The notes beneath the pieces were generated by a model that saw nothing but the letters and a program-made list of their open reading frames with translations, was not told the origin of the DNA and made no database searches. Shown in pieces: positions 42,864 through 52,181 of a stretch of 64,000 nt of DNA. How positions within the stretch are numbered: the first letter of the stretch is position 1; each line of letters begins with the position of its first letter. The stretch lies in contig NZ_JALGYW010000009.1 of assembly GCF_023111095.1 (NCBI RefSeq), positions 62,001-126,000 of the forward strand, in the 5' to 3' direction. Made by a program: the position numbers and the translations under genes. The stretch is from Maribellus sp. YY47. GTDB taxonomy: Bacteria; Bacteroidota; Bacteroidia; Bacteroidales; Prolixibacteraceae.

Positions 42864-44738
42864 TTAGTTTTTAGGACCTGCACCATAGTCAGGATTATTT
42901 TTATCGAACCACAAGCGTTCTGAACTTAATACAGATGCAGTATTTGTATTTGTTGTAATACCTGCCTGCTGGTAGTAATCTTTTAGGATATCATACATAA
43001 GATCAGCTTCACTTGGAGTATTAATTGCAACCCGTCGTGGAATGTTTCCAACGCCAAAGTCTTCCCATGCAAAATACGAACTTCCAATTTTAGGGATACC
43101 ACTTCTTCTTACGGTTGTCCAAAGATCTCCTGGCGTGATTAGGTTATGAACATATTGCTGAATGTAAACCTTTTCAAGATTATCTGTGCCGTTCAACAAG
43201 AACGCTTCATTTGTCAATAAATCAGCAATCTCGCCATCCTTCAGCTTCGCAGCACCTTCTTCCGGATTAGCAAGAACAGGATCTTCATTGTAATACGGAA
43301 TTTGATGACGTTGCGCCAAATTATCCATTCTTTGTATCGACAATGTAACACCTTTTGTAAAGTAGTCTTGAGCAGAACCGGGAAGGTTAGCTCCCAACAA
43401 TTTAAATTCTGCCAAATATAGATTGGTTTCAGCAGCACTACCTAACAATACATAAAGTGGCACTTGATTCCCAACGACCTGAATCACTGCTCCTCCAGGT
43501 TTAGTTGGATAAGTATAAGTTAAAGTAGTACGTTGGTTCTTTTCTTCAATAACCGAAGACCATGTATAAGTTTTTCTTGATGAGCCATCTGTTTTTGTTG
43601 CATAAAACAAAGTCGATTGCTGAAAATACTCATTATTGGTTGTAGCAGTCGTTGATAAAGGAACTCCCCAATAGCGGCCCCACGGCTCTTCAAAACCAGT
43701 TTTCCAACTGTCGAACTTTCCTTCGCCATTCAAGTTGATTATATCCCTTATTTTACTTGGTAGTCCTGCAACTCCGTTTGTTTCAATTATCGCATCAATA
43801 ACTTCAGGATTAAAGTTGTTCTTTCTGAAAATAAAACGTAATCGCGGGTCTCTATTTGCTTTAAGGAATTCGATAAGGTTATTACCGGCATAACCGATCC
43901 AGCCATCGCCAACACCGTTTCCGGTTCCACGATAATTCACTCCGGAGTTATACAGCAGGTCATCTCCCAGATCATCCATATAACTTGAAGAAGCTACTTG
44001 CTGTGCAACTTGCAATGCTTTCGCACGGTCTGCATTTACCAACCGGGCAGCAATTCTCAATTTCAATAAATTTGCAAATTTCAGCCACTTCGTATAATCT
44101 CCCTTGTACATCATATCCTGATTACCTAACGAAAACTGATCTGCCTTTCCAAGGTCAGCAATTGCTTCATCCAGCTCAGTCAACCAAAGATTTAACAATT
44201 CCTGTTCTGTGTCCATTTTTGGAGTAAGAAGCGGTGGTGAAGTGTAATTTGCCAAACCGGCTTCAGAATATGACATACCTCCGATATAATCAAAATTTGA
44301 AATACCGACGTAGATCTGAATTGCGTAGGTAATCGCTTTCATGGCTTGACTGGCGTTCATTTCATCCTCATTCAAACCATCAATTCTCATACGGGCATCA
44401 ACACCAGGAACCAATGAAGCATAAAGGTTATGAAGTCCTGTCAAACCTCCTTCGTTGAACGTGGTAGTGTTACCTCCATTTGTAGATGCTGCAACCTGAG
44501 AATATGGAAACACATAGTCGTTATAGGTGTAGAACCATATCGTGTAATCATTATTATACATCTGCTGCTCCGCTCTTGAAATTAGAAATCTTATATCAGG
44601 CTCTGAAACAACCGAAGGGTCAGAGTTTAGATCAGCAAATTTGTCCTTGTCTGCAAAAAAGTTGTCTTCGTTGCAGCTTTGCATCCCCAATAAGAGAGAA
44701 ACAAGGACCGTCGCAACTATAAATATTTTTTTATTCAT
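42864..44738 (-). CDS. SusD/RagB-family glycan-binding lipoprotein
   Basis: A 624-residue outer-membrane lipoprotein (lipobox LLGMQSC, Cys at about 22). It has the SusD-like_2 style N-terminus (FADLNSDPSVVSEPDIRFLISRAEQQMY), TPR-like helices (LTELDEAIADLGKADQFSLG, KWLKFANLLKLRIAARL near 216-232) and the C-terminal YNEDPVLANPEEGAAKLKDG region. It caps the SusC barrel and presents oligosaccharide or another ligand to it. It lies 20 nt downstream of the SusC gene in one operon that ends at a terminator. Length is larger than many SusD proteins (about 500-550). Confidence 0.92.
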   Translation of the reverse strand: MNKKIFIVATVLVSLLLGMQSCNEDNFFADKDKFADLNSDPSVVSEPDIRFLISRAEQQMYNNDYTIWFYTYNDYVFPYSQVAASTNGGNTTTFNEGGLTGLHNLYASLVPGVDARMRIDGLNEDEMNASQAMKAITYAIQIYVGISNFDYIGGMSYSEAGLANYTSPPLLTPKMDTEQELLNLWLTELDEAIADLGKADQFSLGNQDMMYKGDYTKWLKFANLLKLRIAARLVNADRAKALQVAQQVASSSYMDDLGDDLLYNSGVNYRGTGNGVGDGWIGYAGNNLIEFLKANRDPRLRFIFRKNNFNPEVIDAIIETNGVAGLPSKIRDIINLNGEGKFDSWKTGFEEPWGRYWGVPLSTTATTNNEYFQQSTLFYATKTDGSSRKTYTWSSVIEEKNQRTTLTYTYPTKPGGAVIQVVGNQVPLYVLLGSAAETNLYLAEFKLLGANLPGSAQDYFTKGVTLSIQRMDNLAQRHQIPYYNEDPVLANPEEGAAKLKDGEIADLLTNEAFLLNGTDNLEKVYIQQYVHNLITPGDLWTTVRRSGIPKIGSSYFAWEDFGVGNIPRRVAINTPSEADLMYDILKDYYQQAGITTNTNTASVLSSERLWFDKNNPDYGAGPKN

Positions 44739-44758
44739 TTTACTTGCTGTTTAAGTGA

Positions 44759-47700
44759 TTAAAATGTGAATTGAAGTCCTAATGTATAGGTTCTGGTATA
44801 AGGCATCAGTGTTCTGTGGAATGCTGTTTGTGCACTACCAGTACCACGTGCCGCTTCAGGATGTAAGTTATTCGGAGACGAGTTATATAAGTAACCTGCG
44901 TCCCTGATATTCAGATTCACATTCAGGTTCTGAATTTTTAACTGAGGCAACTTTACGTTGTAACCAAACGAAATGTTACGAAGTGAGATATAACTCAACT
45001 TATAAAACCAGTTAGGATTGATTACACCAGCACCCCATGAGTTGTACCAGTAAGCCCATTGACCTTCATCAACAGCATCGTCAACAGCACCTGCACTTGC
45101 TGCCTCCTGCCATGTCATGCCACCAACATTGTGTTGAGCTCCGTCAGGACCAGTAATTATAGTTCCTGAAGCAAAAACACCAACTGGAATTACACCATTT
45201 TCATACTGATCACCAGAATATTTACTCACCCATGAAAGGCCTCTGTCGGAAAGATATTCATCAGTAGTTTCACCACCGTTTAACGATGTTTCAAGTACGC
45301 CGTAAGCTGTTCCGTAGCGTGCCGGGAAACTGGCAACGTTACCGCCAAAGCGCATATCAAGCAAGAAACTAAAAGTGAAGTTTTTGTATTGGAATTCGTT
45401 TTCCCATGATCCTTCAAAATCCGGACGAATTTTTCCGACCTTTTCAACAACCCCGGAACGCTGATAATAAGGAGCTTTTACTCCGTCGTGCCAGGTCATT
45501 AACGGACGACCCTGATCATCTGTTGCGACTTTTGAATCACTGTACAGTATACCATATTCTCCTCCTTCGAACGCAACAGCGCCTACCCTGTAGTTACCAT
45601 ATTGCGGATCGCCGTATAGTAATTTATAATCTCCTACAAGATCATGCAATTCGGTTACCTTATTTTTAACATTCCAGTAATTAAAAGTCGATCTCCATTT
45701 GAAATTTCTGTTGTCAACTGGTTTTCCGGTTAAAGTCAATTCAACCCCTTTCCCCTGAATCGTACCAACGTTGGTCAGCAAATTGTTGAAGCCCGATGCC
45801 GCTGGCAGAGGGATAGTACTAATCTGGTTGGTAGTTTCATCAACGAAATAAGCAACATCAAGATTTAACCTGTTTCTCAATGTATTCAAAGTCAATCCAA
45901 ACTCTACTGAATTTTTTCTTTCAGGTTTTAATTCTGTATCCACAGTTGTTCCATCCAGGTAGTTTGTAATAATGTTTCCATTCGCATGTTCAATGTTACC
46001 AACCCCATATCCTCTGTTAATGAAATACGGGCTGGTGTCGTTACCTACCTGTGCCCACGATGCACGTAGTTTACCAAAACTTAACCAAGAAGGCATGTTA
46101 TCGGCAAATGTATCGGAGAACAACCACGAACCACTAACCGAAGGATAGAAATAGGAGTAAGTTCCACTTCCATTTGTATAAACCAGTGCAGAAGACCAGT
46201 CGTTACGTCCGGTCACATCAACAAAAAGTTGTCCGCGCCAGTCAACGCTATAACGGAAAAGCAATGAATTGATTTGCTTTGTACCCGATACTCCGTTAGT
46301 GCCCAAGTTTGGAGTATTTCTTGAGTTGGAGATAAAAAATTGTCCGGGAACGATTAATCCGCCATTGGTGCTAACACCTGTTTGTGTAACCCTCTGGTTC
46401 CATAATTCGCCATGTAGCAAAAGGCTATGAGTGAAATCACCGGTTTGTTTATCAAAAAGGAAGGATAGTTTACCGGTTTTTGAAATATCGGTTGAATGCG
46501 AAATACTGTATGCACCACCTTCATTCTGATATCCCTGACCAAGCGTTTTTCCCTCGCCCTGTGTATTATAAATATTTACGTTTCCTTCAAGCATGATCTT
46601 CATCCAATCGGTAAGAGTAGCAGTAAGTTTTACAATTGGACGAACAACTGTTTCTTTTCTGATATTCTCATTAAGATAGGCACTAAACCAAACTCCGTTT
46701 GCCGGAACATTTGCATACTGATCCGCGAAATTACTACTCGGTGTACCTCCGTGGGTTGCCTGGTAAACTTCACGTCGTTTCCATTTATCAGCATCATACA
46801 TATTATTCCATTGTAAATTGGTGATAATATTTTCACCTAAGTTTACCGGTGGGTTACCTGCTTCAGAGCCTGTTACAGAAACAGATGCATTTACGGTTAA
46901 AAAATCAGCCAGATTTCTGGAACCTGAAAAGAATAAAGAAGTCTTTTCAAAAGTATTGTTTGGCGATGTACCGTTTCTTTTTGTGTAACCGGTTGAAAGA
47001 TAAAAGTTACCTTTTTCGTCTGCCCCTCTAAGGGCGATGTTTGTACTTGACCCCCAACCAATATCATACATTTTCACGAAAAAGTCATCCACGGGGCTAT
47101 AAGGTATCATTTGTCCATCGTAATCTTCGATCATAATACTAGAGTCGAATTTCGGACCAAACATCCGGCTGGCACCAGCTCCAATCAAAGTTGGAACAGA
47201 AGCTCCATCTTTTACTGTAGTATAGAAACCTTGTCCGAATGAATTTCCGGTGTATGGACGGTTACCATAATAGTTTCCAGGACCGTAAACCATTTGAAAA
47301 TCAGGCTGAGCATATACATGGTCGATTGACGTTGTTTGTGTAATGACAACACCCAGACCTTTTGCCCCTTTACCATCTTTGGTTTTAATTACAATTGCAC
47401 CATTGATACCACGAGAACCATAAAGCGCAGTAGCAGCTGAGCCCTTAAGCACGTTTATTGACTCATAGTTTTCGACGTTTAAGTTTTTCAACATGTTACC
47501 AAAATCGTTCGCATCTCCTGACCAATCGTAATGCCCAACATTAGCGATGTCGTTTTCAAGAATTACACCATCAACAACAAATATTGGCTGGTTATTTTGG
47601 CTGTTCAAAGTAGAAACACCTCTGATTTCAATTTTCGCAGATCCAAAAATACCACCATCACTACCTGAAATACTCAAACCGGCCGCTTTACCCTGAAGCG

Positions 47701-48118
47701 CTGAAACCGGGTTAACTGTATTTACTTTGGCAAGTTCCTCCCCCACTACTTTGGTAGCGGCATAACCTAAAGCTTTTGCTTCTCGTTCAATACCTAGCGC
47801 CGTTACAACTACCTCATCAATACCGATTGCGGCAGCTTTAAGCGTTACATTAATTACAGAACGTCCGTTAACTGCTTCTTCAATTGATGTCATTCCAACA
47901 AATGAATACACCAAAACTGCTTTGGATGAAGAAACACTCAATGTGTAATTTCCATCCACATCAGTGATTGTACCGTTACTGGTTCCTTTCTCCAAAACAG
48001 ATGTCCCAGGAATCCCTAGGCCTTCTTCATCAGTAACTGTACCTGTTACTGTTTGCTGTGCATAAACGCTGCCAAGTAGCGAAAAACACAATGCAACAAG
48101 CAAGATAATTTTTCTCAT
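44759..48118 (-). CDS. SusC/RagA-family TonB-linked outer-membrane transporter
   Basis: An 1119-residue transporter. Signal peptide about 1-20; CarboxypepD_reg domain about 22-95 (GTVTDEEGLGIPGTSVLEKG); a TonB-box-like DEVVVTALG near 100-108; plug about 115-245 with GLSISGSDGG and NVLKGSAATALYGSRG; then the 22-strand barrel to a C-terminal LGLQFTF. It imports a glycan or peptide together with the adjacent SusD. No anti-sigma/sigma pair or hybrid two-component sensor is adjacent; the ROK regulator and sulfatase upstream are the likely regulatory and enzymatic parts of the locus. Confidence 0.96.
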   Translation of the reverse strand: MRKIILLVALCFSLLGSVYAQQTVTGTVTDEEGLGIPGTSVLEKGTSNGTITDVDGNYTLSVSSSKAVLVYSFVGMTSIEEAVNGRSVINVTLKAAAIGIDEVVVTALGIEREAKALGYAATKVVGEELAKVNTVNPVSALQGKAAGLSISGSDGGIFGSAKIEIRGVSTLNSQNNQPIFVVDGVILENDIANVGHYDWSGDANDFGNMLKNLNVENYESINVLKGSAATALYGSRGINGAIVIKTKDGKGAKGLGVVITQTTSIDHVYAQPDFQMVYGPGNYYGNRPYTGNSFGQGFYTTVKDGASVPTLIGAGASRMFGPKFDSSIMIEDYDGQMIPYSPVDDFFVKMYDIGWGSSTNIALRGADEKGNFYLSTGYTKRNGTSPNNTFEKTSLFFSGSRNLADFLTVNASVSVTGSEAGNPPVNLGENIITNLQWNNMYDADKWKRREVYQATHGGTPSSNFADQYANVPANGVWFSAYLNENIRKETVVRPIVKLTATLTDWMKIMLEGNVNIYNTQGEGKTLGQGYQNEGGAYSISHSTDISKTGKLSFLFDKQTGDFTHSLLLHGELWNQRVTQTGVSTNGGLIVPGQFFISNSRNTPNLGTNGVSGTKQINSLLFRYSVDWRGQLFVDVTGRNDWSSALVYTNGSGTYSYFYPSVSGSWLFSDTFADNMPSWLSFGKLRASWAQVGNDTSPYFINRGYGVGNIEHANGNIITNYLDGTTVDTELKPERKNSVEFGLTLNTLRNRLNLDVAYFVDETTNQISTIPLPAASGFNNLLTNVGTIQGKGVELTLTGKPVDNRNFKWRSTFNYWNVKNKVTELHDLVGDYKLLYGDPQYGNYRVGAVAFEGGEYGILYSDSKVATDDQGRPLMTWHDGVKAPYYQRSGVVEKVGKIRPDFEGSWENEFQYKNFTFSFLLDMRFGGNVASFPARYGTAYGVLETSLNGGETTDEYLSDRGLSWVSKYSGDQYENGVIPVGVFASGTIITGPDGAQHNVGGMTWQEAASAGAVDDAVDEGQWAYWYNSWGAGVINPNWFYKLSYISLRNISFGYNVKLPQLKIQNLNVNLNIRDAGYLYNSSPNNLHPEAARGTGSAQTAFHRTLMPYTRTYTLGLQFTF

Positions 48119-48347
48119 AAAGAATAAATTTTAGTTGTTAAATAGAAAATAAACTCGATGTATATATTATGATAATTGATAAGAGGATTCGATGACTATC
48201 AAATTCTTTTAAGATTTTCATTAAGCTAGTTTTTCGATTCTGTTAGTTTAATTGCAACTCAATTTACAGTTACATCAATTACATCTCTCAAGTAATTCTG
48301 GGTAAAATTAGGGATTTATTTTAATTTTCGTAAATAATTTGTAAAAT

Positions 48348-48383
48348 ATTTTAAAATCATTTCATCGATTTTAAAATCACTTC
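48348..48383. promoter_or_regulatory. Two 16-bp direct repeats upstream of the susC-like gene
   Basis: ATTTTAAAATCATTTC (48348-48363) and ATTTTAAAATCACTTC (48368-48383) differ at one base and are 20 bp apart, two helical turns. Each contains the palindrome ATTTTAAAAT. They lie about 230-265 bp before the susC-like start and could bind a regulator. AT-richness weakens the case. Confidence 0.4.
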
Positions 48384-48803
48384 GCTATATAACTTTTTAA
48401 TTTAATTATTTTCTATTTATAATCATCGCAATAATATTCCTTATAAAGGAAACACATCTTAATAACTGAATTAAAAATTACCATTTAAAACAATACCGAC
48501 CTACCCGCGAAGTATTAACTCGTAGAAATGCTGACAATAGGATCTTAGACAATCACATCAGCATTGAGGGCAAAAAGAGACCAAACTTCTTTGCGGGGCA
48601 ACATTAGCTGGCAAGTTTTGAATGATTTATAATGGTGTCGAAATCAGTAATAGGCCATCGACATTGAATCGCCGTATCCGGTTCACCTGCTACACAGTAT
48701 CTTTGGGTTAAGATTTCGCAGGAAGTACGAATAAAGTTATATGGGATGCGTTTCTGTATTCCTGATCCAGAAATCACTACTCTCCCACATCATTGGCACA
48801 AAG

Positions 48804-48836
48804 TTAAGCCGCTGCAATTTTATTACAGCGGCTTAA
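48804..48836. terminator. Hairpin downstream of the ROK gene
   Basis: Perfect 11-bp stem TTAAGCCGCTG/CAGCGGCTTAA with an 11-nt A/T-rich loop. No clear T-tract on either strand, so terminator activity is uncertain. Confidence 0.5.
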
Positions 48837-48903
48837 CTATTCCTTACAAAATATAAAATGAATTTGATCTGATTTTACCCCCCCTCTGGAGCTATGCTGC
48901 AAA

Positions 48904-50130
48904 CTAAACCATCATATTACTAAAAAGTTTCTGATAGAGCATTGCAGTTGTGCCTAACAATCCTGATTTCTCCCAGTTTTCGGAAATTACAATCTGAATA
49001 TTGCCGGAGATTTGCTCCAGACAATGTTTATTGATGGACTGTTGGATCGGTGTTAATACATATTGATTGGCTTCCGATACGATACCCCCCAATACAATAA
49101 TATCGGGATTAAGTAACTGAATGGCATTGGCAAGCGCTTTTCCCAAAGCCATTCCAACGGAATTTAGAAGTGCGATCGAACATTCGTCGCCTTGTTTGGC
49201 AGCGCGAATGATATCATCTACGCCAATTTCCTCTTCCCGGCCTTTAAACTTAGCGGTCAGCTGCGAAACCTTTCCTTCGCGAACAGCTTCCTGTGCCTGC
49301 CTGATTAAGACATAAACCGAAGTAACAGTTTCCAAACAGCCTCGTTTTCCACATATACAAAGATCTCCGTCTTCCACAAATTTAGTATGCGAAAGTTCGC
49401 CTGAAAATCCGGTTGCTCCGTTATACAGCTTTCCGTCAAAGATCATCCCCATACCAAGGCCCCAATTCCAGTTAATGATCAACGCATTCTGGTGCCCTTT
49501 GGCATGTCCGAAAATAAATTCTCCATACGCCTGCATACGGGCATCGTTGTTTACATATACCAGCCTATTAAACTTTGCCTTGATACGATCGGCTATATTC
49601 TGAAGCTTTTTATCTTTAATGGTATAATTAATCCCGTTTACTTCATCAATCAATCCGGGCATCGACAATCCAACTCCAAAAATCCGTGACGCATCAATTT
49701 TATGAGTGGCAACCATTTCGCGCGACACATTGTCTATTTTTTCGAGAAGATCTTCGTCGTCGATCGTTGCCTTAAACCTCACCACGGGTGCTACCAACTT
49801 ATTGTGCGAATCAAAAATCCCCACTCTCCCGGTATAACGGCCCAATTCGCACACCAATACAAAAATGGAATCCTGTTTCAACCCAAACAAGGCAGGCCGG
49901 CGTCCCCCTTTCGATTCGCCTGTTCCTTTAAACTCGACCAGTTCCTTTTGTCCGAGCTCTTTTAAAAGCGACAGCGAGGTAGGTACGCTCACGCCTATCC
50001 TCTTTCCGATCTCGGTAGCAGAAAGTGTATCCTCGCGATACAAGAGATCCAGGATTTTCTTTTTACGACGGTAATTCTTAAGCTCATTACCGCTAAGCTG
50101 AACTTCATTTATATTGTTGATAAGAATCAT
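48904..50130 (-). CDS. ROK-family transcriptional repressor (NagC/Mlc/XylR-like)
   Basis: A 408-residue protein. A winged helix-turn-helix occupies about 15-85 (LSATEIGKRIGVSVPTSLSLLKEL), followed by an actin-like ROK sugar-binding domain. That domain has ND in YVNNDARMQAYGE near 195-207, a GLGMGMIFDG loop near 228, and the zinc motif CICGKRGCLE near 258-267. Repressors of this class release DNA on binding a sugar or sugar phosphate. An 11-bp inverted repeat sits upstream of its own start. Divergent sulfatase and the leftward SusC/SusD operon are the likely targets. Sugar kinase activity is less likely because of the intact HTH. Confidence 0.9.
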   Translation of the reverse strand: MILINNINEVQLSGNELKNYRRKKKILDLLYREDTLSATEIGKRIGVSVPTSLSLLKELGQKELVEFKGTGESKGGRRPALFGLKQDSIFVLVCELGRYTGRVGIFDSHNKLVAPVVRFKATIDDEDLLEKIDNVSREMVATHKIDASRIFGVGLSMPGLIDEVNGINYTIKDKKLQNIADRIKAKFNRLVYVNNDARMQAYGEFIFGHAKGHQNALIINWNWGLGMGMIFDGKLYNGATGFSGELSHTKFVEDGDLCICGKRGCLETVTSVYVLIRQAQEAVREGKVSQLTAKFKGREEEIGVDDIIRAAKQGDECSIALLNSVGMALGKALANAIQLLNPDIIVLGGIVSEANQYVLTPIQQSINKHCLEQISGNIQIVISENWEKSGLLGTTAMLYQKLFSNMMV

Positions 50131-50176
50131 TGTGTGGTTATCAAGTTAGCCAACGTATTAATGAATGTGCAATTTA

Positions 50177-50202
50177 AATAAATTTTTAATCAAAAATTTA
50201 TT
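50177..50202. promoter_or_regulatory. 26-bp palindrome, candidate ROK operator
   Basis: AATAAATTTTT (50177-50187) and AAAAATTTATT (50192-50202) form a perfect 11-bp inverted repeat with spacer AATC. AT-rich long palindromes are typical NagC/Mlc-type operators. It lies 47-72 bp before the ROK start and in the divergent region with the sulfatase. Confidence 0.5.
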
Positions 50203-50415
50203 AATTGTTAAAATTTTTTACAAAGATTGTTTGGTTGCAAAAATATTGATTTCCATCACAATATTAAAGATTCTCACCTAAAAATTGTAAGAATTTTACA
50301 CTAATTTGACCACACACTAATAGAAAACAGTCTTTTTTAGCAATAATCCTCATTTGTTAGCTTCTGCTTCTTTTTGTAAACTTGAATAAAATTCAACCGG
50401 ATTAAAATCAACATT

Positions 50416-52023
50416 ATGAAACTAAAGCAAATTACTCCGCTCATTCTCCTGACACTGGCGTTTTTTTTCTGGAAGTGCTCCAACACCGAAAAAGGGCAGG
50501 TCGTAAAACCCAACATCCTTTTTATTATGAGCGACGACCATGCCTACCAGGCCATCAGCGCGTATGGGTTTGGACTGAACGAAACACCCAATATTGACCG
50601 TATCGCCGAAGAAGGCGCTATTTTCACCCGGGCGTGTGTTACCAATTCGCTATGTGCACCGAGCCGTGCCGTGCTTTTAACCGGGAAACACAGTTTTATC
50701 AACGGAAAAGTAGACAATGTGCAGACTTTTGACTGGAACCAGGATAACTTTCCCAAACTGCTACAGGCGAATGGCTACCAAACTGCAATGATCGGAAAAA
50801 TTCATCTCGACGGGCTACCGCAAGGCTTTGACTACTCCATGGTTCTTCCCGGACAAGGACAATATTATAATCCGGACTTTCTGATCAACGGAGAGCGCAA
50901 AAGGCTGGAAGGTTACGTAACCGAAATTATCACCGACTCTGCTCTCGATTGGCTAAAAAATAAACGCGACAGTTCGAAGCCGTTTTGTATGCTTTATCAC
51001 CAAAAGGCTCCGCACCGAAACTGGCTTCCCGCCGCCAAGTACATGAATCTATACGATGACAAGACCTTTGAACTTCCGGAAAGCTTTTTCGACGATTACG
51101 AAGGAAGAGGCAGCGCGGCAAAAGAACAGGAAATGGAAATTAACCGCGACATGATGTGGGGACACGATTTTAAACTTATCGTTAATCCCAACGGCGACAG
51201 CACCAATTTTGTGCCCGATCTGAAACGAATGAACGAAGAACAACGAGCCGCCTGGATGGCTGCCTACGAAAGTGAAAACCAGGAATTCCTGGCCAATATG
51301 CCACAAGGTGTTGAGCTGGCTAAATGGAAGTTCAACCGCTACATCAAAGATTATCTGCGTTGCATTAAATCGGTGGACGACGGAGTAGGACAGCTTCTGG
51401 ATTATCTCGACGAAACCGGCCAGGCTGAAAATACGATTGTGGTTTATACTTCCGATCAGGGATTTTACCTGGGTGAGCACGGTTGGTTCGACAAACGGTT
51501 TATGTACGAAGAATCGTTCCGTACTCCATTGGTCGTGCGCTATCCAAAAGAAATAAAACCCAAAACAGAAATCGGCAAACTGGTTCAGAATCTTGATTTC
51601 GCACCAACTTTCCTCGACTACGCCGGGATTACTATTCCGAAAGAAATGCAGGGAGAATCATTCCGACACCTGGTTAGCGGCGAAACCAATGAATGGAGAG
51701 ATGCCGTTTACTACACCTATTACGAATACCCGGCGGTACACATGGTAAAACGGCATTACGGCATTGCAACAGAGCGTTACAAACTGATTCACTTCTACTA
51801 CGATGTGGACGAATGGGAACTCTACGATCTGGAAAAAGATCCGCATGAAATGAAGAATGTGTACAACGATCCGGCTTATGCAGAAGTGCAAAAAGACCTT
51901 CATAAAAAACTGGACGAAACCCGGAAACTGTATGGCGACAACGACGAATACGATCAAAAGTACCTGAAAGCCTACCTCGATCATGAGGAAAAAGTAAAAC
52001 AGCGCGCTGCGAATAAAAAATAA
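50416..52023 (+). CDS. Sulfatase (type I, formylglycine-dependent) lipoprotein
   Basis: A 535-residue exported sulfatase. The signal peptide ends in a lipobox-like WKC (Cys at about 21). The catalytic site is SLCAPSRAVLLTGKH with Cys80, the residue converted to formylglycine. Calcium ligands are in FIMSDDHAYQ near 37-46 and YTSDQGFYLGEHGWFDKR near 344-361. The C-terminal half (about 400-520) has the DVDEWELYDLEKDPHEMKNV signature. It removes sulfate from a glycan. It is divergent from the ROK gene, and with the SusC/SusD operon suggests uptake of a sulfated polysaccharide. The maturase is not in the window. The exact subfamily cannot be fixed by eye. Confidence 0.93.
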   Translation: MKLKQITPLILLTLAFFFWKCSNTEKGQVVKPNILFIMSDDHAYQAISAYGFGLNETPNIDRIAEEGAIFTRACVTNSLCAPSRAVLLTGKHSFINGKVDNVQTFDWNQDNFPKLLQANGYQTAMIGKIHLDGLPQGFDYSMVLPGQGQYYNPDFLINGERKRLEGYVTEIITDSALDWLKNKRDSSKPFCMLYHQKAPHRNWLPAAKYMNLYDDKTFELPESFFDDYEGRGSAAKEQEMEINRDMMWGHDFKLIVNPNGDSTNFVPDLKRMNEEQRAAWMAAYESENQEFLANMPQGVELAKWKFNRYIKDYLRCIKSVDDGVGQLLDYLDETGQAENTIVVYTSDQGFYLGEHGWFDKRFMYEESFRTPLVVRYPKEIKPKTEIGKLVQNLDFAPTFLDYAGITIPKEMQGESFRHLVSGETNEWRDAVYYTYYEYPAVHMVKRHYGIATERYKLIHFYYDVDEWELYDLEKDPHEMKNVYNDPAYAEVQKDLHKKLDETRKLYGDNDEYDQKYLKAYLDHEEKVKQRAANKK

Positions 52024-52181
52024 TTGAGTCCAACGTTGAATCTATATTCCCCGATAATGGCTAATTTTTGGCATTGCATTAACGAAATTTAACAGCGAAT
52101 TTTCGGCCTTAAAAATAATTTGCCTAATTTTTCGCTATTATGAAACCCGGATTCCAATACTGAATGTGGCGGAACTTTGTG

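Larger units (their letters stand above)
48119..48903. other. Long intergenic region, susC-like gene / ROK gene
   Basis: About 785 bp. The part next to the susC-like gene (48119-48480) is very AT-rich and contains two direct repeats (own entry). The middle (48490-48780) shows no coding frame or RNA fold I can support. A perfect 11-bp hairpin TTAAGCCGCTG/CAGCGGCTTAA lies at 48804-48836 downstream of the ROK gene but lacks a T-run. Confidence 0.5.

Noticed and set aside
48490-48780. Possible transposase or gene remnant downstream of the ROK gene
   Set aside because: No frame longer than a few dozen codons and no recognisable motif in any frame.
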